From Alteriqipengyuania lutimaris (GTDB lineage Bacteria > Pseudomonadota > Alphaproteobacteria > Sphingomonadales > Sphingomonadaceae), in NCBI RefSeq assembly GCF_003363135.1, contig NZ_QRBB01000004.1, positions 1 through 5,733 of the forward strand: DNA of 5,733 nt, written 5' to 3'. The number at the start of each line of letters is the position of its first letter. Position 1 is the stretch's first letter. Under the pieces are notes generated by a model. It was given only the letters and a program-made list of their open reading frames with translations, was not told where the DNA came from and ran no database searches. A program made the position numbers and the translations under genes. This document shows, piece after piece, positions 1-5,733 of this stretch.

Positions 1-15
1 CACAAGTCCAGCAAG
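1..15 (+). other. 5' untranslated leader (short, probably partial)
   Basis: Fifteen bases precede the first ATG and contain no stop codon in the coding frame, so the sequence alone does not exclude an upstream start. The initiator has a favourable A at -3 (AAG before ATG), and the encoded protein begins directly with a typical secretion signal, which supports this start. No promoter elements can be present in so short a leader. Confidence 0.75.
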
Positions 16-66
16 ATGATGTGGAAGACGCTCCTCTGCTGTCTGCTGGCTGTGTCCGCGGCCGCC
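16..66 (+). other. Signal peptide
   Basis: Residues 1-17 have the classic layout: a short start with Lys4, a hydrophobic core (LLCCLLAV, 6-13), then small residues S-A-A-A before Leu18-Asp19. The most likely cut is after Ala17, or one residue earlier, giving a mature protein that starts LDGWEPG. This sends the protein into the secretory pathway. The two adjacent cysteines (8, 9) are removed with the signal. Confidence 0.93.
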
Positions 67-3000
67 TTGGATGGATGGGAACCCGGCAAGCGGTACGAGT
101 ACCACGTACGTGGACGAACTCTCACGGCCTTACACGAGGTCGCAAATCAGTACAGCGGATTCCGCTTCAAGGGAAAACTTGTAATTGAACCTCACACACC
201 CTCTGTACTCCGCGGACAGCTCAAAGACACGTATCACATGACAGTGCACCGGATGTTGCCTGATGGCTGGGACCAGAAGTTCGAAGAACGTGAAAGTAAC
301 TGGGAGAGGGTTGGCATGAAGAACAAGCCCTTCGAGGTTCACGTGGGTAATGAGTTTCAGTTCAATAAACTCATAGTGACAGAAGATACTCCTGTTTGGG
401 AAACCAACATGATCAAAGGAGTCCTGAGTCAGATTCAGGTTAATTTGAAAGAGGTGGGACCCGACCCAAGAGACGAGCAAGAGGATCGTCTCCGAAAGAT
501 CTTCAAAGTTCATGAAAGTTCGGTAACTGGACGCTGCGAAGTTCTTTATGACATCACACCAATCACAAAATTTAATATGCTTCCCCAACCACTGGTGGAA
601 ATAGAGGAGGAAAACGTGAATGTACTGCAAGTCATGAAGACGCAAAACTTCACCGACTGCAAGAAGCTGCCGTCTTATGTCCATGGATTTTATAACTTCC
701 ATAACGTGTTCCCTGCACAAAACAAGGCTGGATTCATGTCTCGCTCCCAACAGACTCGCACCATCGTCTCTCGCAACAAAGAAACAGGAAGATTCACCAT
801 TAGGTCTTCTGTCACTTTTCATGAGGTAGTCCTGAAACCTGAACTCTTTAACAGCCAACAGGGAATATCCGTAAGTCGCATGAATGTCACATTGGAAGAA
901 ATCAAATCTCAGCAACATATTCCACCTCCGAGGCCACCAAAGGACGTTGGAGATCTCGTATACAGATATAGTGCTGAAACAGGAGAACCTTCGCAACGAG
1001 ATTCGGCATATGCTCTAGAAAGTAACTCAGATAGCAGCAGTAGCAGCAGCAGCAGTAGTAGCGAAGAAAATGCTGCTAATAGCAGACATAGGAGCAGCAG
1101 CAGCAGTAGCAGCAGCAGCAGGAGCAGTGAGGAGATGCGGGATTCTAAGAAACACCCCCGTGCTTCAACTACCGAGTCTCAACCACGCAACTCCAGATCG
1201 CGACGTTCATTACAAAATAGTAAACGAAGCATCAATATGTACAACGACAGTAGCAGTAGCAGTAGCAGTAGCAGCAGCGAAGAATATCTACTACCTAGGC
1301 CACACATTGAAAATGCACCCAACATACCATTCATGCCATACTTCGTTGGAAATCAAGGAAGTAAAATTGATGAGGTTGATCCTGAAAAAATTGTGTTGCT
1401 CGCCAGGACCATCAGCTCCGAATTACAAGAGCCAGATACAATGGTTAAGAAGAATATACTTTCCAGATTTTCCATCTTGACTAACCTAGTAAGGGCAGCT
1501 AGTTTCTCACAACTTGAAGAAGCAACAAAGAGACTGTACTACCGTGTAGAACGCGCAGACAATGGAGATGAATCCAAACTGGACGCATGGAAAGCCTACC
1601 GTGATAGCGTAGCTCAGGCCGGAACACCCGCCGCTCTTAAGATGGTACATACTTGGATTCGGAAGGAGTACATAAAAGACGAGGAAGCTGCAAAGGTTGT
1701 GGCAGTTATTCCACACGCAGCCGACACACCAACTGACAACTACATTGCCTATTTCTTTGAAATGGTTAAGGACCCAGTAGTGCATGGTGAGAAGTATCTT
1801 AATAGCTCAGCAGTGCTCGCCTTCTCGAAACTACTCCGTCTCGCCGTTGTGGACAGTGAAGCTGTTCGACGATATCCAGTACACGTCTTCGGTCGCATGG
1901 TTCCTAAGAATTTCTCCGCCAGAGTTAAAGAGTACATAGAGTATTTCGCAAATAAACTGAAGAATGCCGTAAAGGATAAAGATAGCCATAAAATCCAAGT
2001 GTATACCCGTGCTCTAGGTAACACAGGACACGCCGACATCATAAGGCATTTTGAACCTTACCTAGTCGGAAGAGAATCCGTTAGTACACATGAGCGTGTC
2101 ACTATGGTATTTTGTCTGGACGAGTTTGTCAAAACACAACCTAGTGTCGCTCAATATATCTTACTGAGGCTATTCGAGAACGTTGGAGAGACCCAAGAAA
2201 TCCGTGTCGCCGCCTTATATCTCTTGATGAAGACAGATGTATCGGCTGAACTCTTCCAGAGACTCGCCGAATACACGAAGTTCGACAAGAATCATCAAGT
2301 AGTTTCCGCCGTCCAATCAGCCATTCGATCTGCTGCAAAAGTTGAGGGACCGTACAAAAAAGAGACAGCCAAAAATGCTCAGGCAGCAGTCAAAATCCTT
2401 AGTTCTAAGCCTTATGATGATTCATATTCCAAGAGTTTCATCCTCAACAACTACAGGAGAGAGATTGACGTTGGTTATTCGCGCTTATACAATCAAATCG
2501 GAAGTCGAGACAGTTTCATGCCCAAGTCAGTCTTCTATAAGCTGGTCAATATCATTGACGGTGACAGAGATGATCAAGCTAAGTTTGGGGGAGCAGTGTC
2601 AAGTGTAAGAGATGTAATCGACTTCATCAGACAACAGTTTAAGAAAGATGACAGTCAGGATGAGCTTGAAAATTCAAAGTATGCAGAAGACGATGATATC
2701 TGGGACTTGAGAGAAATTGCAAATTTATTGGAAATGGAGGAAGAGAATGTCGATCCGCTGGAAGGAAATGTACATTACGACTACTTCGGCGCTCAGAGAT
2801 TTTTTACATTAAACAAAACCTCATTTGAATTTAGAGAAGAGCTGAAAAAATACTTCAAGAAACCACAAATTACGAATATTAATAAGTTGTACAACAGAAT
2901 GGAATTGAAAGTTGGCTATCCTAACGTTATGGGCGTTCCGTTCTTCTTCACATTCAAGAGACCAACACTTGTGAAACTTACAGCTAAGACATTTATCATG

Positions 3001-5649
3001 CCATTGAAACCATACGATCATGGTAAACCACATAAGTTCCCCAGGATCTTCAACGTTACTTCAGATGTCTCATTTGTATATTCCTTCGACATGCATAGTC
3101 ACATGGGAGTTGTGGCTCCATTTAACAAGAAGGAGTATGTAACAGGTATTCAGAGAAAACATATGATCCAAATTCCATTGAACGTAAGTGTACATGTGAA
3201 CTTGGATAAGAATAAAGTGGCGGCAGATTTCAAGCCATATTATGAAGATAATTTCAAAGTGGCGGAAGCAAGAGGTATTCCATTCACCACCGTGCACGAC
3301 ATCAAATCCTTGGTACCGTATGTGGAAGCTGAGCATACTAGTTACATACGCGTGCGTCCAAGTAAAGCGTACGAGGGCAACTTTGGTAAGAGCGTTGGAA
3401 TGGTGTATCACTACAACTTCGAAACAGATCAACAGTTCTTCGACTACAAGTGGTTTAGTAGCAATTACTTCCTCCATTACCCTAATGTGGCATTCTACTA
3501 TGGCTGGGAAGCTCAACCTGTTTTCTATTATGACTTCAAATTGTACTTCGACTCTCATAATAGCCCTGCAAAGACGGTTCAGCTTAAAGCCAGTTATGAC
3601 AACCGTTACACACAGCCCGAAGAAGAGGAGGAAACGCGTCAGCACTCCAAGATCAGAAGACCCAGAAGTGCATCGAGAAAGCACAGGAGAAGCAGACACG
3701 AGGAACGTGCGCCACTGGAGAACCTAGAAGTGTCCGACACTGAGACCCAACGAGAAGAACTGTACGACATAGTTCTTCCTGCAGTACGAGCTGGAAGACT
3801 CTATTATGCCTCAGTCTCAGTGGCGTTCAAGGGAGAAGAAAATGTGTACTCCAAGTATGAGGTAGAAGGAGCGTTGGCTTCTTCGCAAGTGAACGAACAC
3901 ATCAGCACTATGTTGAGGGCACATAGTAATGATGCAGAAAGAAAACATCAATACGCTCACGTAAGGGTGAATGTAACGATGCCACAAGTGCCTGTAATCG
4001 ACTATCGTAAAGCACTGGAATTCGACCCTACTTCTAAAATTCAATGTGAGGTACACTTCGGTGATACTCCAGAGAAAAAGTCTAAAGTATATTTCCAGGG
4101 CAAATTTGAGCGTACGGACGAGCGAAAGAAATTCGTTGCAGAAAGCGATATGGCGCAGTTGTGTTCCGCACAACAGAACAACAAAAATTACCTTCTCCCT
4201 GCTTGCCGCAACGTCACCGAAGAAGCCAGCAAACTTGATAAATACTTTTTCAAAGTTAAATACGAAAATCTGTCAGAAAAATGCAGGAACAGGACATACA
4301 AGGCATATAGCTACCTGAGACATTATTTCTTCCCATACATTACGGAGAACGTCTATCCTGATGAACGCAAGACGGACTCTGTAGAGGTGCAAGTCCAGTT
4401 CAATGAGGAAATAAATGCTGTAAATGTGTCTGTGAAGGCACCGATTTTGAACGTGGAATTCACCGACGTTCGCGTGTACAACAAATACGCAAGAGCTCTG
4501 TTCAGTCTAAATCCGAGATATCCACTACTATCTCAGGTTGCCAAAACTGCTTTCCCACAATATTACGAACCTACCTGCGTCGTCGACTACTCCAAGGTGA
4601 ACACATTTGATAACAGAACTTACGAGCACGATATGCTGAATGACTGGGTCGAAGTGATGTTTCATAAACCGAGAAGCAAGATCTACAAGCAGGTGTCTGT
4701 TTCAGCGAAACAGGCCCACAGCAAGATGGTGCTGAAAGTCCTCCGTGGAGATGAAGTGAAATTCGAAATGAAACAGCCTCGCGATTCTTCATCGTCTCCA
4801 GAGCTGAAAATGAATGATAAAGTTATCGAATACGAAAGAAGTCCTGCATTTATCCACTATAAGCATGAATTGATTGCAGTAGCATATGCACTACCCAGCA
4901 AAGCTCTGCATTTAGATCTACTGAACGATAGCTTGGTGTTTGTTTATGATGGAGAGAGAGTCATGTTGCACGCCGGCAACCATTATCGCAACCAAGTCAG
5001 AGGTCTGTGTGGCACATTCGACGGCGAACCATCCACAGACTTCAAGGCACCGCAAAACTGCCACGTGAGAGATGTTGAGGACCTAATCCTTGCCTATACA
5101 CTCGTAAGGGATTTGGACAGGTCACGATTAAGAGATGAAAACATTTGCGTGAGAGAGGACGTCCAGCTCGTCAACTTGACCAACCATCGCCACGCTGAGA
5201 AATCTGGCATCAGACCGTATGATATTGATGACGATTCATCTTCTTCCTCATCGTCTTCGTCTTCGTCTTCATCTTCCTCTTCGTCGTCCAAATCCAATTC
5301 CACTTCGAGCTCAAGTTCGGAATCAAATGAATCCGCTCTTCCCAGAGGTGAAAACAAGCTCCATCGCGCACAACAACCCTCACGGAACTGCCACATGCAT
5401 CTTCACAGAATAGTGACCCATAACGGAAAACAATGTATCAGTAAGTTGGCCCTGACAGAATGCGCTCCTCTATGTCGCGAGGAATCTCACACCACGAAGA
5501 CCGAGGCATTTGTATGCTTCCCACCTGGACCAACTGCTGACCATTATACGAAACTTGTCAGGAAGGGAGTGAGTCCAGATTTCAGCAGGAAGACTGATAT
5601 CGTCAATTTACGTGTAACTATTCCTTCGAGGTGTGTTTCAAAAATTTAA
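16..5649 (+). CDS. Vg: Vitellogenin, complete precursor (1,877 aa)
   Basis: Yolk-protein precursor of the large lipid transfer protein family. Known role of the family: synthesis in the fat body, secretion into haemolymph, lipid, phosphate and sugar loading, and receptor-mediated uptake into oocytes as vitellin. Visible in order: signal peptide (1-17), N-terminal beta-barrel opening with the family-typical GWEPGKRYEY, three Ser tracts around an RSRR site (394-397), helical domain (about 450-773), DUF1943 region (about 800-1115), aromatic segment (1131-1178), basic linker (1208-1231), vWD domain (1521-1711) with DGER and GLCG, an 18-Ser tract, and a cysteine-rich tail. I count 18 N-X-S/T sequons, among them N211, N290, N596, N632, N933, N1013, N1319, N1425, N1533 and N1720. 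Length matches cockroach-type vitellogenins of about 1,860-1,910 residues. The frame is intact. Two ATGs open it (16 and 19); the first is taken because it has A at -3. Apolipophorin and microsomal transfer protein are excluded by the Ser tracts plus the DGXR-GLCG tail. Paralogue number (Vg1 or Vg2) cannot be decided here. Confidence 0.97.
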   Translation: MMWKTLLCCLLAVSAAALDGWEPGKRYEYHVRGRTLTALHEVANQYSGFRFKGKLVIEPHTPSVLRGQLKDTYHMTVHRMLPDGWDQKFEERESNWERVGMKNKPFEVHVGNEFQFNKLIVTEDTPVWETNMIKGVLSQIQVNLKEVGPDPRDEQEDRLRKIFKVHESSVTGRCEVLYDITPITKFNMLPQPLVEIEEENVNVLQVMKTQNFTDCKKLPSYVHGFYNFHNVFPAQNKAGFMSRSQQTRTIVSRNKETGRFTIRSSVTFHEVVLKPELFNSQQGISVSRMNVTLEEIKSQQHIPPPRPPKDVGDLVYRYSAETGEPSQRDSAYALESNSDSSSSSSSSSSEENAANSRHRSSSSSSSSSRSSEEMRDSKKHPRASTTESQPRNSRSRRSLQNSKRSINMYNDSSSSSSSSSSEEYLLPRPHIENAPNIPFMPYFVGNQGSKIDEVDPEKIVLLARTISSELQEPDTMVKKNILSRFSILTNLVRAASFSQLEEATKRLYYRVERADNGDESKLDAWKAYRDSVAQAGTPAALKMVHTWIRKEYIKDEEAAKVVAVIPHAADTPTDNYIAYFFEMVKDPVVHGEKYLNSSAVLAFSKLLRLAVVDSEAVRRYPVHVFGRMVPKNFSARVKEYIEYFANKLKNAVKDKDSHKIQVYTRALGNTGHADIIRHFEPYLVGRESVSTHERVTMVFCLDEFVKTQPSVAQYILLRLFENVGETQEIRVAALYLLMKTDVSAELFQRLAEYTKFDKNHQVVSAVQSAIRSAAKVEGPYKKETAKNAQAAVKILSSKPYDDSYSKSFILNNYRREIDVGYSRLYNQIGSRDSFMPKSVFYKLVNIIDGDRDDQAKFGGAVSSVRDVIDFIRQQFKKDDSQDELENSKYAEDDDIWDLREIANLLEMEEENVDPLEGNVHYDYFGAQRFFTLNKTSFEFREELKKYFKKPQITNINKLYNRMELKVGYPNVMGVPFFFTFKRPTLVKLTAKTFIMPLKPYDHGKPHKFPRIFNVTSDVSFVYSFDMHSHMGVVAPFNKKEYVTGIQRKHMIQIPLNVSVHVNLDKNKVAADFKPYYEDNFKVAEARGIPFTTVHDIKSLVPYVEAEHTSYIRVRPSKAYEGNFGKSVGMVYHYNFETDQQFFDYKWFSSNYFLHYPNVAFYYGWEAQPVFYYDFKLYFDSHNSPAKTVQLKASYDNRYTQPEEEEETRQHSKIRRPRSASRKHRRSRHEERAPLENLEVSDTETQREELYDIVLPAVRAGRLYYASVSVAFKGEENVYSKYEVEGALASSQVNEHISTMLRAHSNDAERKHQYAHVRVNVTMPQVPVIDYRKALEFDPTSKIQCEVHFGDTPEKKSKVYFQGKFERTDERKKFVAESDMAQLCSAQQNNKNYLLPACRNVTEEASKLDKYFFKVKYENLSEKCRNRTYKAYSYLRHYFFPYITENVYPDERKTDSVEVQVQFNEEINAVNVSVKAPILNVEFTDVRVYNKYARALFSLNPRYPLLSQVAKTAFPQYYEPTCVVDYSKVNTFDNRTYEHDMLNDWVEVMFHKPRSKIYKQVSVSAKQAHSKMVLKVLRGDEVKFEMKQPRDSSSSPELKMNDKVIEYERSPAFIHYKHELIAVAYALPSKALHLDLLNDSLVFVYDGERVMLHAGNHYRNQVRGLCGTFDGEPSTDFKAPQNCHVRDVEDLILAYTLVRDLDRSRLRDENICVREDVQLVNLTNHRHAEKSGIRPYDIDDDSSSSSSSSSSSSSSSSSSKSNSTSSSSSESNESALPRGENKLHRAQQPSRNCHMHLHRIVTHNGKQCISKLALTECAPLCREESHTTKTEAFVCFPPGPTADHYTKLVRKGVSPDFSRKTDIVNLRVTIPSRCVSKI
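1033..1062 (+). repeat. Polyserine tract 1 (10 Ser, AGY codons) followed by Glu-Glu
   Basis: Residues S340-S349 are ten consecutive serines, all AGC or AGT, preceded by E335-S-N-S-D339 and closed by E350-E351. Acidic residues just after a serine run create S-x-E sites of the kind used by secretory-pathway (Fam20C-like) and CK2-type kinases, so dense phosphorylation is likely; that is inference from sequence context. At DNA level it is an imperfect AGC trinucleotide repeat. Confidence 0.92.
1093..1119 (+). repeat. Polyserine tract 2 (9 Ser, AGY codons) followed by R-S-S-Glu-Glu
   Basis: Residues S360-S368 are nine serines in AGC/AGT codons, followed by R369, two more AGY serines and E372-E373. 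It is separated from tract 1 by a short NAANSRHR-type spacer and has the same layout (Ser run ending in Glu-Glu). The repeated layout and shared codon family suggest local duplication or repeat expansion. Confidence 0.92.
1195..1206 (+). other. Furin-type cleavage site R394-S-R-R397
   Basis: Residues 394-397 (RSRR, then Ser398) fit the R-X-(K/R)-R consensus of subtilisin-like convertases known to process most insect vitellogenins. Cleavage would release an N-terminal fragment of about 380 residues (roughly 43 kDa of polypeptide after signal removal) and leave a C-terminal piece of about 1,480 residues (roughly 170 kDa). The site lies in a disordered, serine-rich linker between tracts 2 and 3, as expected for an exposed loop. 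A weaker dibasic K403-R404 follows seven residues later. Confidence 0.88.
1249..1278 (+). repeat. Polyserine tract 3 (10 Ser, AGY codons) followed by Glu-Glu
   Basis: Residues S412-S421 are ten serines, mostly alternating AGT-AGC, closed by E422-E423. It has the same Ser-run plus Glu-Glu plan as tracts 1 and 2 but lies downstream of the RSRR site, so after cleavage it would be near the new N-terminus of the large fragment. N410-D-S is a possible N-glycosylation sequon at its edge. Confidence 0.92.
2413..3360 (+). other. DUF1943-type beta-sheet domain of vitellogenin, approximate limits
   Basis: Residues about 800-1115 follow the helical domain and begin with the KPYDDSYSKSF and YNQIGSRDSFMPKS region, the usual position of the open beta-sheet domain that lines the lipid pocket in large lipid transfer proteins. 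Strand-like stretches such as GVPFFFTFKRPTLVKL and VSVHVNLDKN support a beta fold. Three sequons (N933, N1013, N1056) fall here. Limits are by position and by eye. Confidence 0.7.
2647..2754 (+). other. Acidic segment inside the DUF1943 region
   Basis: Residues 878-913 contain 16 Asp/Glu in 36, including D892-D893-D894 and E908-E909-E910. A hydrophobic helix-like core (WDLREIANLLEME) lies in the middle. Probably an exposed charged helix or loop; no specific function can be assigned from sequence. Confidence 0.7.
3406..3549 (+). other. Aromatic-rich segment
   Basis: Residues 1131-1178 include 21 Tyr/Phe/Trp in 48 positions (for example FFDYKWF, AFYYGW, VFYYDFKLYF), far above a normal protein. 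The spacing often alternates aromatic and polar residues, as in beta-strands with one greasy face. It sits at the end of the beta-sheet region just before a charged linker. A lipid-contacting sheet, an aromatic amino-acid store for the embryo, or both are possible; this is inference. Confidence 0.8.
3637..3708 (+). other. Basic linker, candidate second processing zone
   Basis: Residues 1208-1231 carry 12 or more Arg/Lys/His, directly after a run of five Glu (1202-1206). R-X-X-R arrangements are present at R1214-R-P-R1217, R1221-K-H-R1224 and R1224-R-S-R1227. Such a hydrophilic charged loop between domains is a plausible convertase target. Cutting here would split the large fragment into about 830 and 650 residues. 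Whether it is used cannot be seen from sequence; it could simply be a flexible charged linker. Confidence 0.6.
4045..4284 (+). other. Four-cysteine middle module
   Basis: C1344, C1383, C1397 and C1423 are the only cysteines between C700 and the vWD domain, so they probably pair with one another. Three sequons (N1399, N1418, N1425) are packed in the same stretch, marking it as an exposed, glycosylated, disulfide-stabilised part. I do not recognise a named domain here. Confidence 0.6.
4576..5148 (+). other. von Willebrand factor type D domain with DGER and GLCG motifs
   Basis: Residues 1521-1711 run from C1521 (TCVVDY) to C1711 (NICVRED). The domain contains D1645-G-E-R1648 (4948-4959) and, 18 residues on, G1663-L-C-G1666 (5002-5013) followed by TFDGE; this DGXR plus GL/ICG pair is diagnostic for insect vitellogenins. 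C1682 follows. In relatives the region is needed for proper folding or oligomerisation and contributes to uptake. A small SSSS stretch (1591-1594, TCN codons) and sequons N1533 and N1637 lie inside it. Confidence 0.93.
5236..5289 (+). repeat. Polyserine tract 4 (18 Ser, TCN codons)
   Basis: Residues S1741-S1758 are eighteen serines written only with TCT, TCC, TCA or TCG. An acidic DIDDD leader (1736-1740) precedes them and a less pure Ser-rich tail continues to about 1773 (K-S-N-S-T, then S1764-S1768 of mixed TCN/AGY codons, then ESNES). The tract separates the vWD domain from the C-terminal cysteines. Likely disordered and phosphorylated, by analogy with other insect vitellogenins. Confidence 0.93.
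5389..5634 (+). other. C-terminal conserved cysteine region
   Basis: C1792, C1807, C1816, C1820, C1834 and C1873 lie after the last serine tract. Together with C1665 of GLCG, C1682 and C1711 they make nine cysteines, in line with the conserved C-terminal set described for insect vitellogenins. The reading frame closes four residues after the last cysteine, so the C-terminus appears complete. Confidence 0.85.
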
Positions 5650-5733
5650 TTAATCCTTATGTTGTTGTATAAGATAAGAGATAGGGAATTTATTTGATTT
5701 TAAAAGAAATGTTGTAGTTACTATGTATTATTT
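5650..5733 (+). other. 3' untranslated region
   Basis: AT-rich tail after the TAA stop (5647-5649). It has one ATTTA pentamer (5688-5692) but no AATAAA or ATTAAA hexamer and no poly(A) run, so the transcript end is either trimmed or uses a non-canonical signal. Confidence 0.85.

Larger units (their letters stand above)
85..2334 (+). other. Vitellogenin N-terminal lipid transfer module (LPD_N), approximate limits
   Basis: Residues about 24-773. The first part (about 24-335) reads as alternating beta-strand sequence of the N-terminal barrel, which in this family includes receptor-contact surfaces; it carries C174 and C215, likely disulfide partners. The serine-rich insert (336-423) interrupts the module, as in many insect vitellogenins. 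From about 450 the sequence turns into repeated amphipathic helices (for example around KIVLLARTISSEL and YILLRLFENV), matching the alpha-helical superhelix that supports the lipid cavity. Domain edges are estimated by eye from family knowledge, not from a profile search. Confidence 0.85.

Noticed and set aside
130..996. Long open frame on the minus strand (288 codons) opposite the N-terminal barrel
   Set aside because: It lies wholly within the vitellogenin coding region, its translation resembles no family I recognise, and the plus frame is a clear homologue. Best explained as an antisense shadow.
1033..1278. CRISPR-like or tandem array suggested by the regularly spaced repeats
   Set aside because: The repeats are coding trinucleotides in an animal gene, with unequal spacers and no conserved long repeat unit.
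900..1300. Possible retained intron around the serine-rich insert
   Set aside because: The frame stays open through the insert and similar Ser-rich inserts beside an RXXR site are usual in insect vitellogenins, so it is coding sequence.
1070..1480. Plus-strand frame with poly-alanine-like runs
   Set aside because: The Ala/Val runs are the AGC/AGT serine repeats read one base out of frame (GCA/GTA), so this is an artefact of the repeat.
3070..3699. Overlapping open frames on both strands opposite or out of frame with the aromatic and basic segments
   Set aside because: Both are contained in the vitellogenin frame and show no recognisable domain or independent start context; their composition follows from the codons of the real gene.
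5094..5396. Minus-strand frame with a long Asp/Glu run
   Set aside because: The acidic run is the reverse complement of the TCN serine tract; no sign of a real acidic protein.
1..5733. Possible novel multi-gene system or mobile element
   Set aside because: One intact coding frame fills about 98% of the window; there are no terminal repeats, transposase or phage motifs, tRNA or rRNA structures.

Overview
The window is essentially one gene: a complete protein-coding transcript of an insect vitellogenin (large yolk-protein precursor, 1,877 residues, + strand, 16-5649) with a very short 5' leader (1-15) and an 84-base 3' tail (5650-5733). An uninterrupted 5.6-kb reading frame, with no introns, no promoter and stubby UTRs, indicates a cDNA/mRNA record, because insect vitellogenin genes normally contain introns. 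Two serine-rich zones (before and after an RXXR cleavage site, and again near the C-terminus), a length of about 1,870-1,900 residues, and the DGXR/GLCG/C-terminal cysteine arrangement fit a hemimetabolous insect, most likely a cockroach or relative (Blattodea). The species assignment is inference.

Layout of the protein. A secretion signal (residues 1-17) is followed by the large lipid transfer protein N-terminal module (about 24-773: N-terminal beta-barrel, then alpha-helical superhelix). This module is interrupted at 336-423 by three polyserine tracts, each closed by Glu-Glu, and a furin-type site R394-S-R-R397. Next come an acidic stretch (878-913), the DUF1943 beta-sheet domain (about 800-1115), a strikingly aromatic segment (1131-1178, 21 of 48 residues Tyr/Phe/Trp) and a charge-reversed linker (five Glu, then a dense Arg/Lys/His block, 1202-1231) that could be a second cleavage zone. 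A four-cysteine middle module (1344-1423) leads to a von Willebrand factor D domain (1521-1711, with DGER and GLCG), an 18-serine tract (1741-1758) and a C-terminal cysteine region (1792-1873).

How it works. Such proteins are made in the female fat body, secreted, loaded with lipid, glycosylated, phosphorylated and cleaved, then taken up by oocytes via a vitellogenin receptor and stored as vitellin. The most interesting sequence-level signal is that the three N-terminal serine tracts are written entirely in AGY codons and the C-terminal tract entirely in TCN codons, which points to independent expansions. I see no sign of a novel multi-gene system, mobile element, RNA gene or CRISPR array; the remaining open frames on both strands are overlaps of this one gene.
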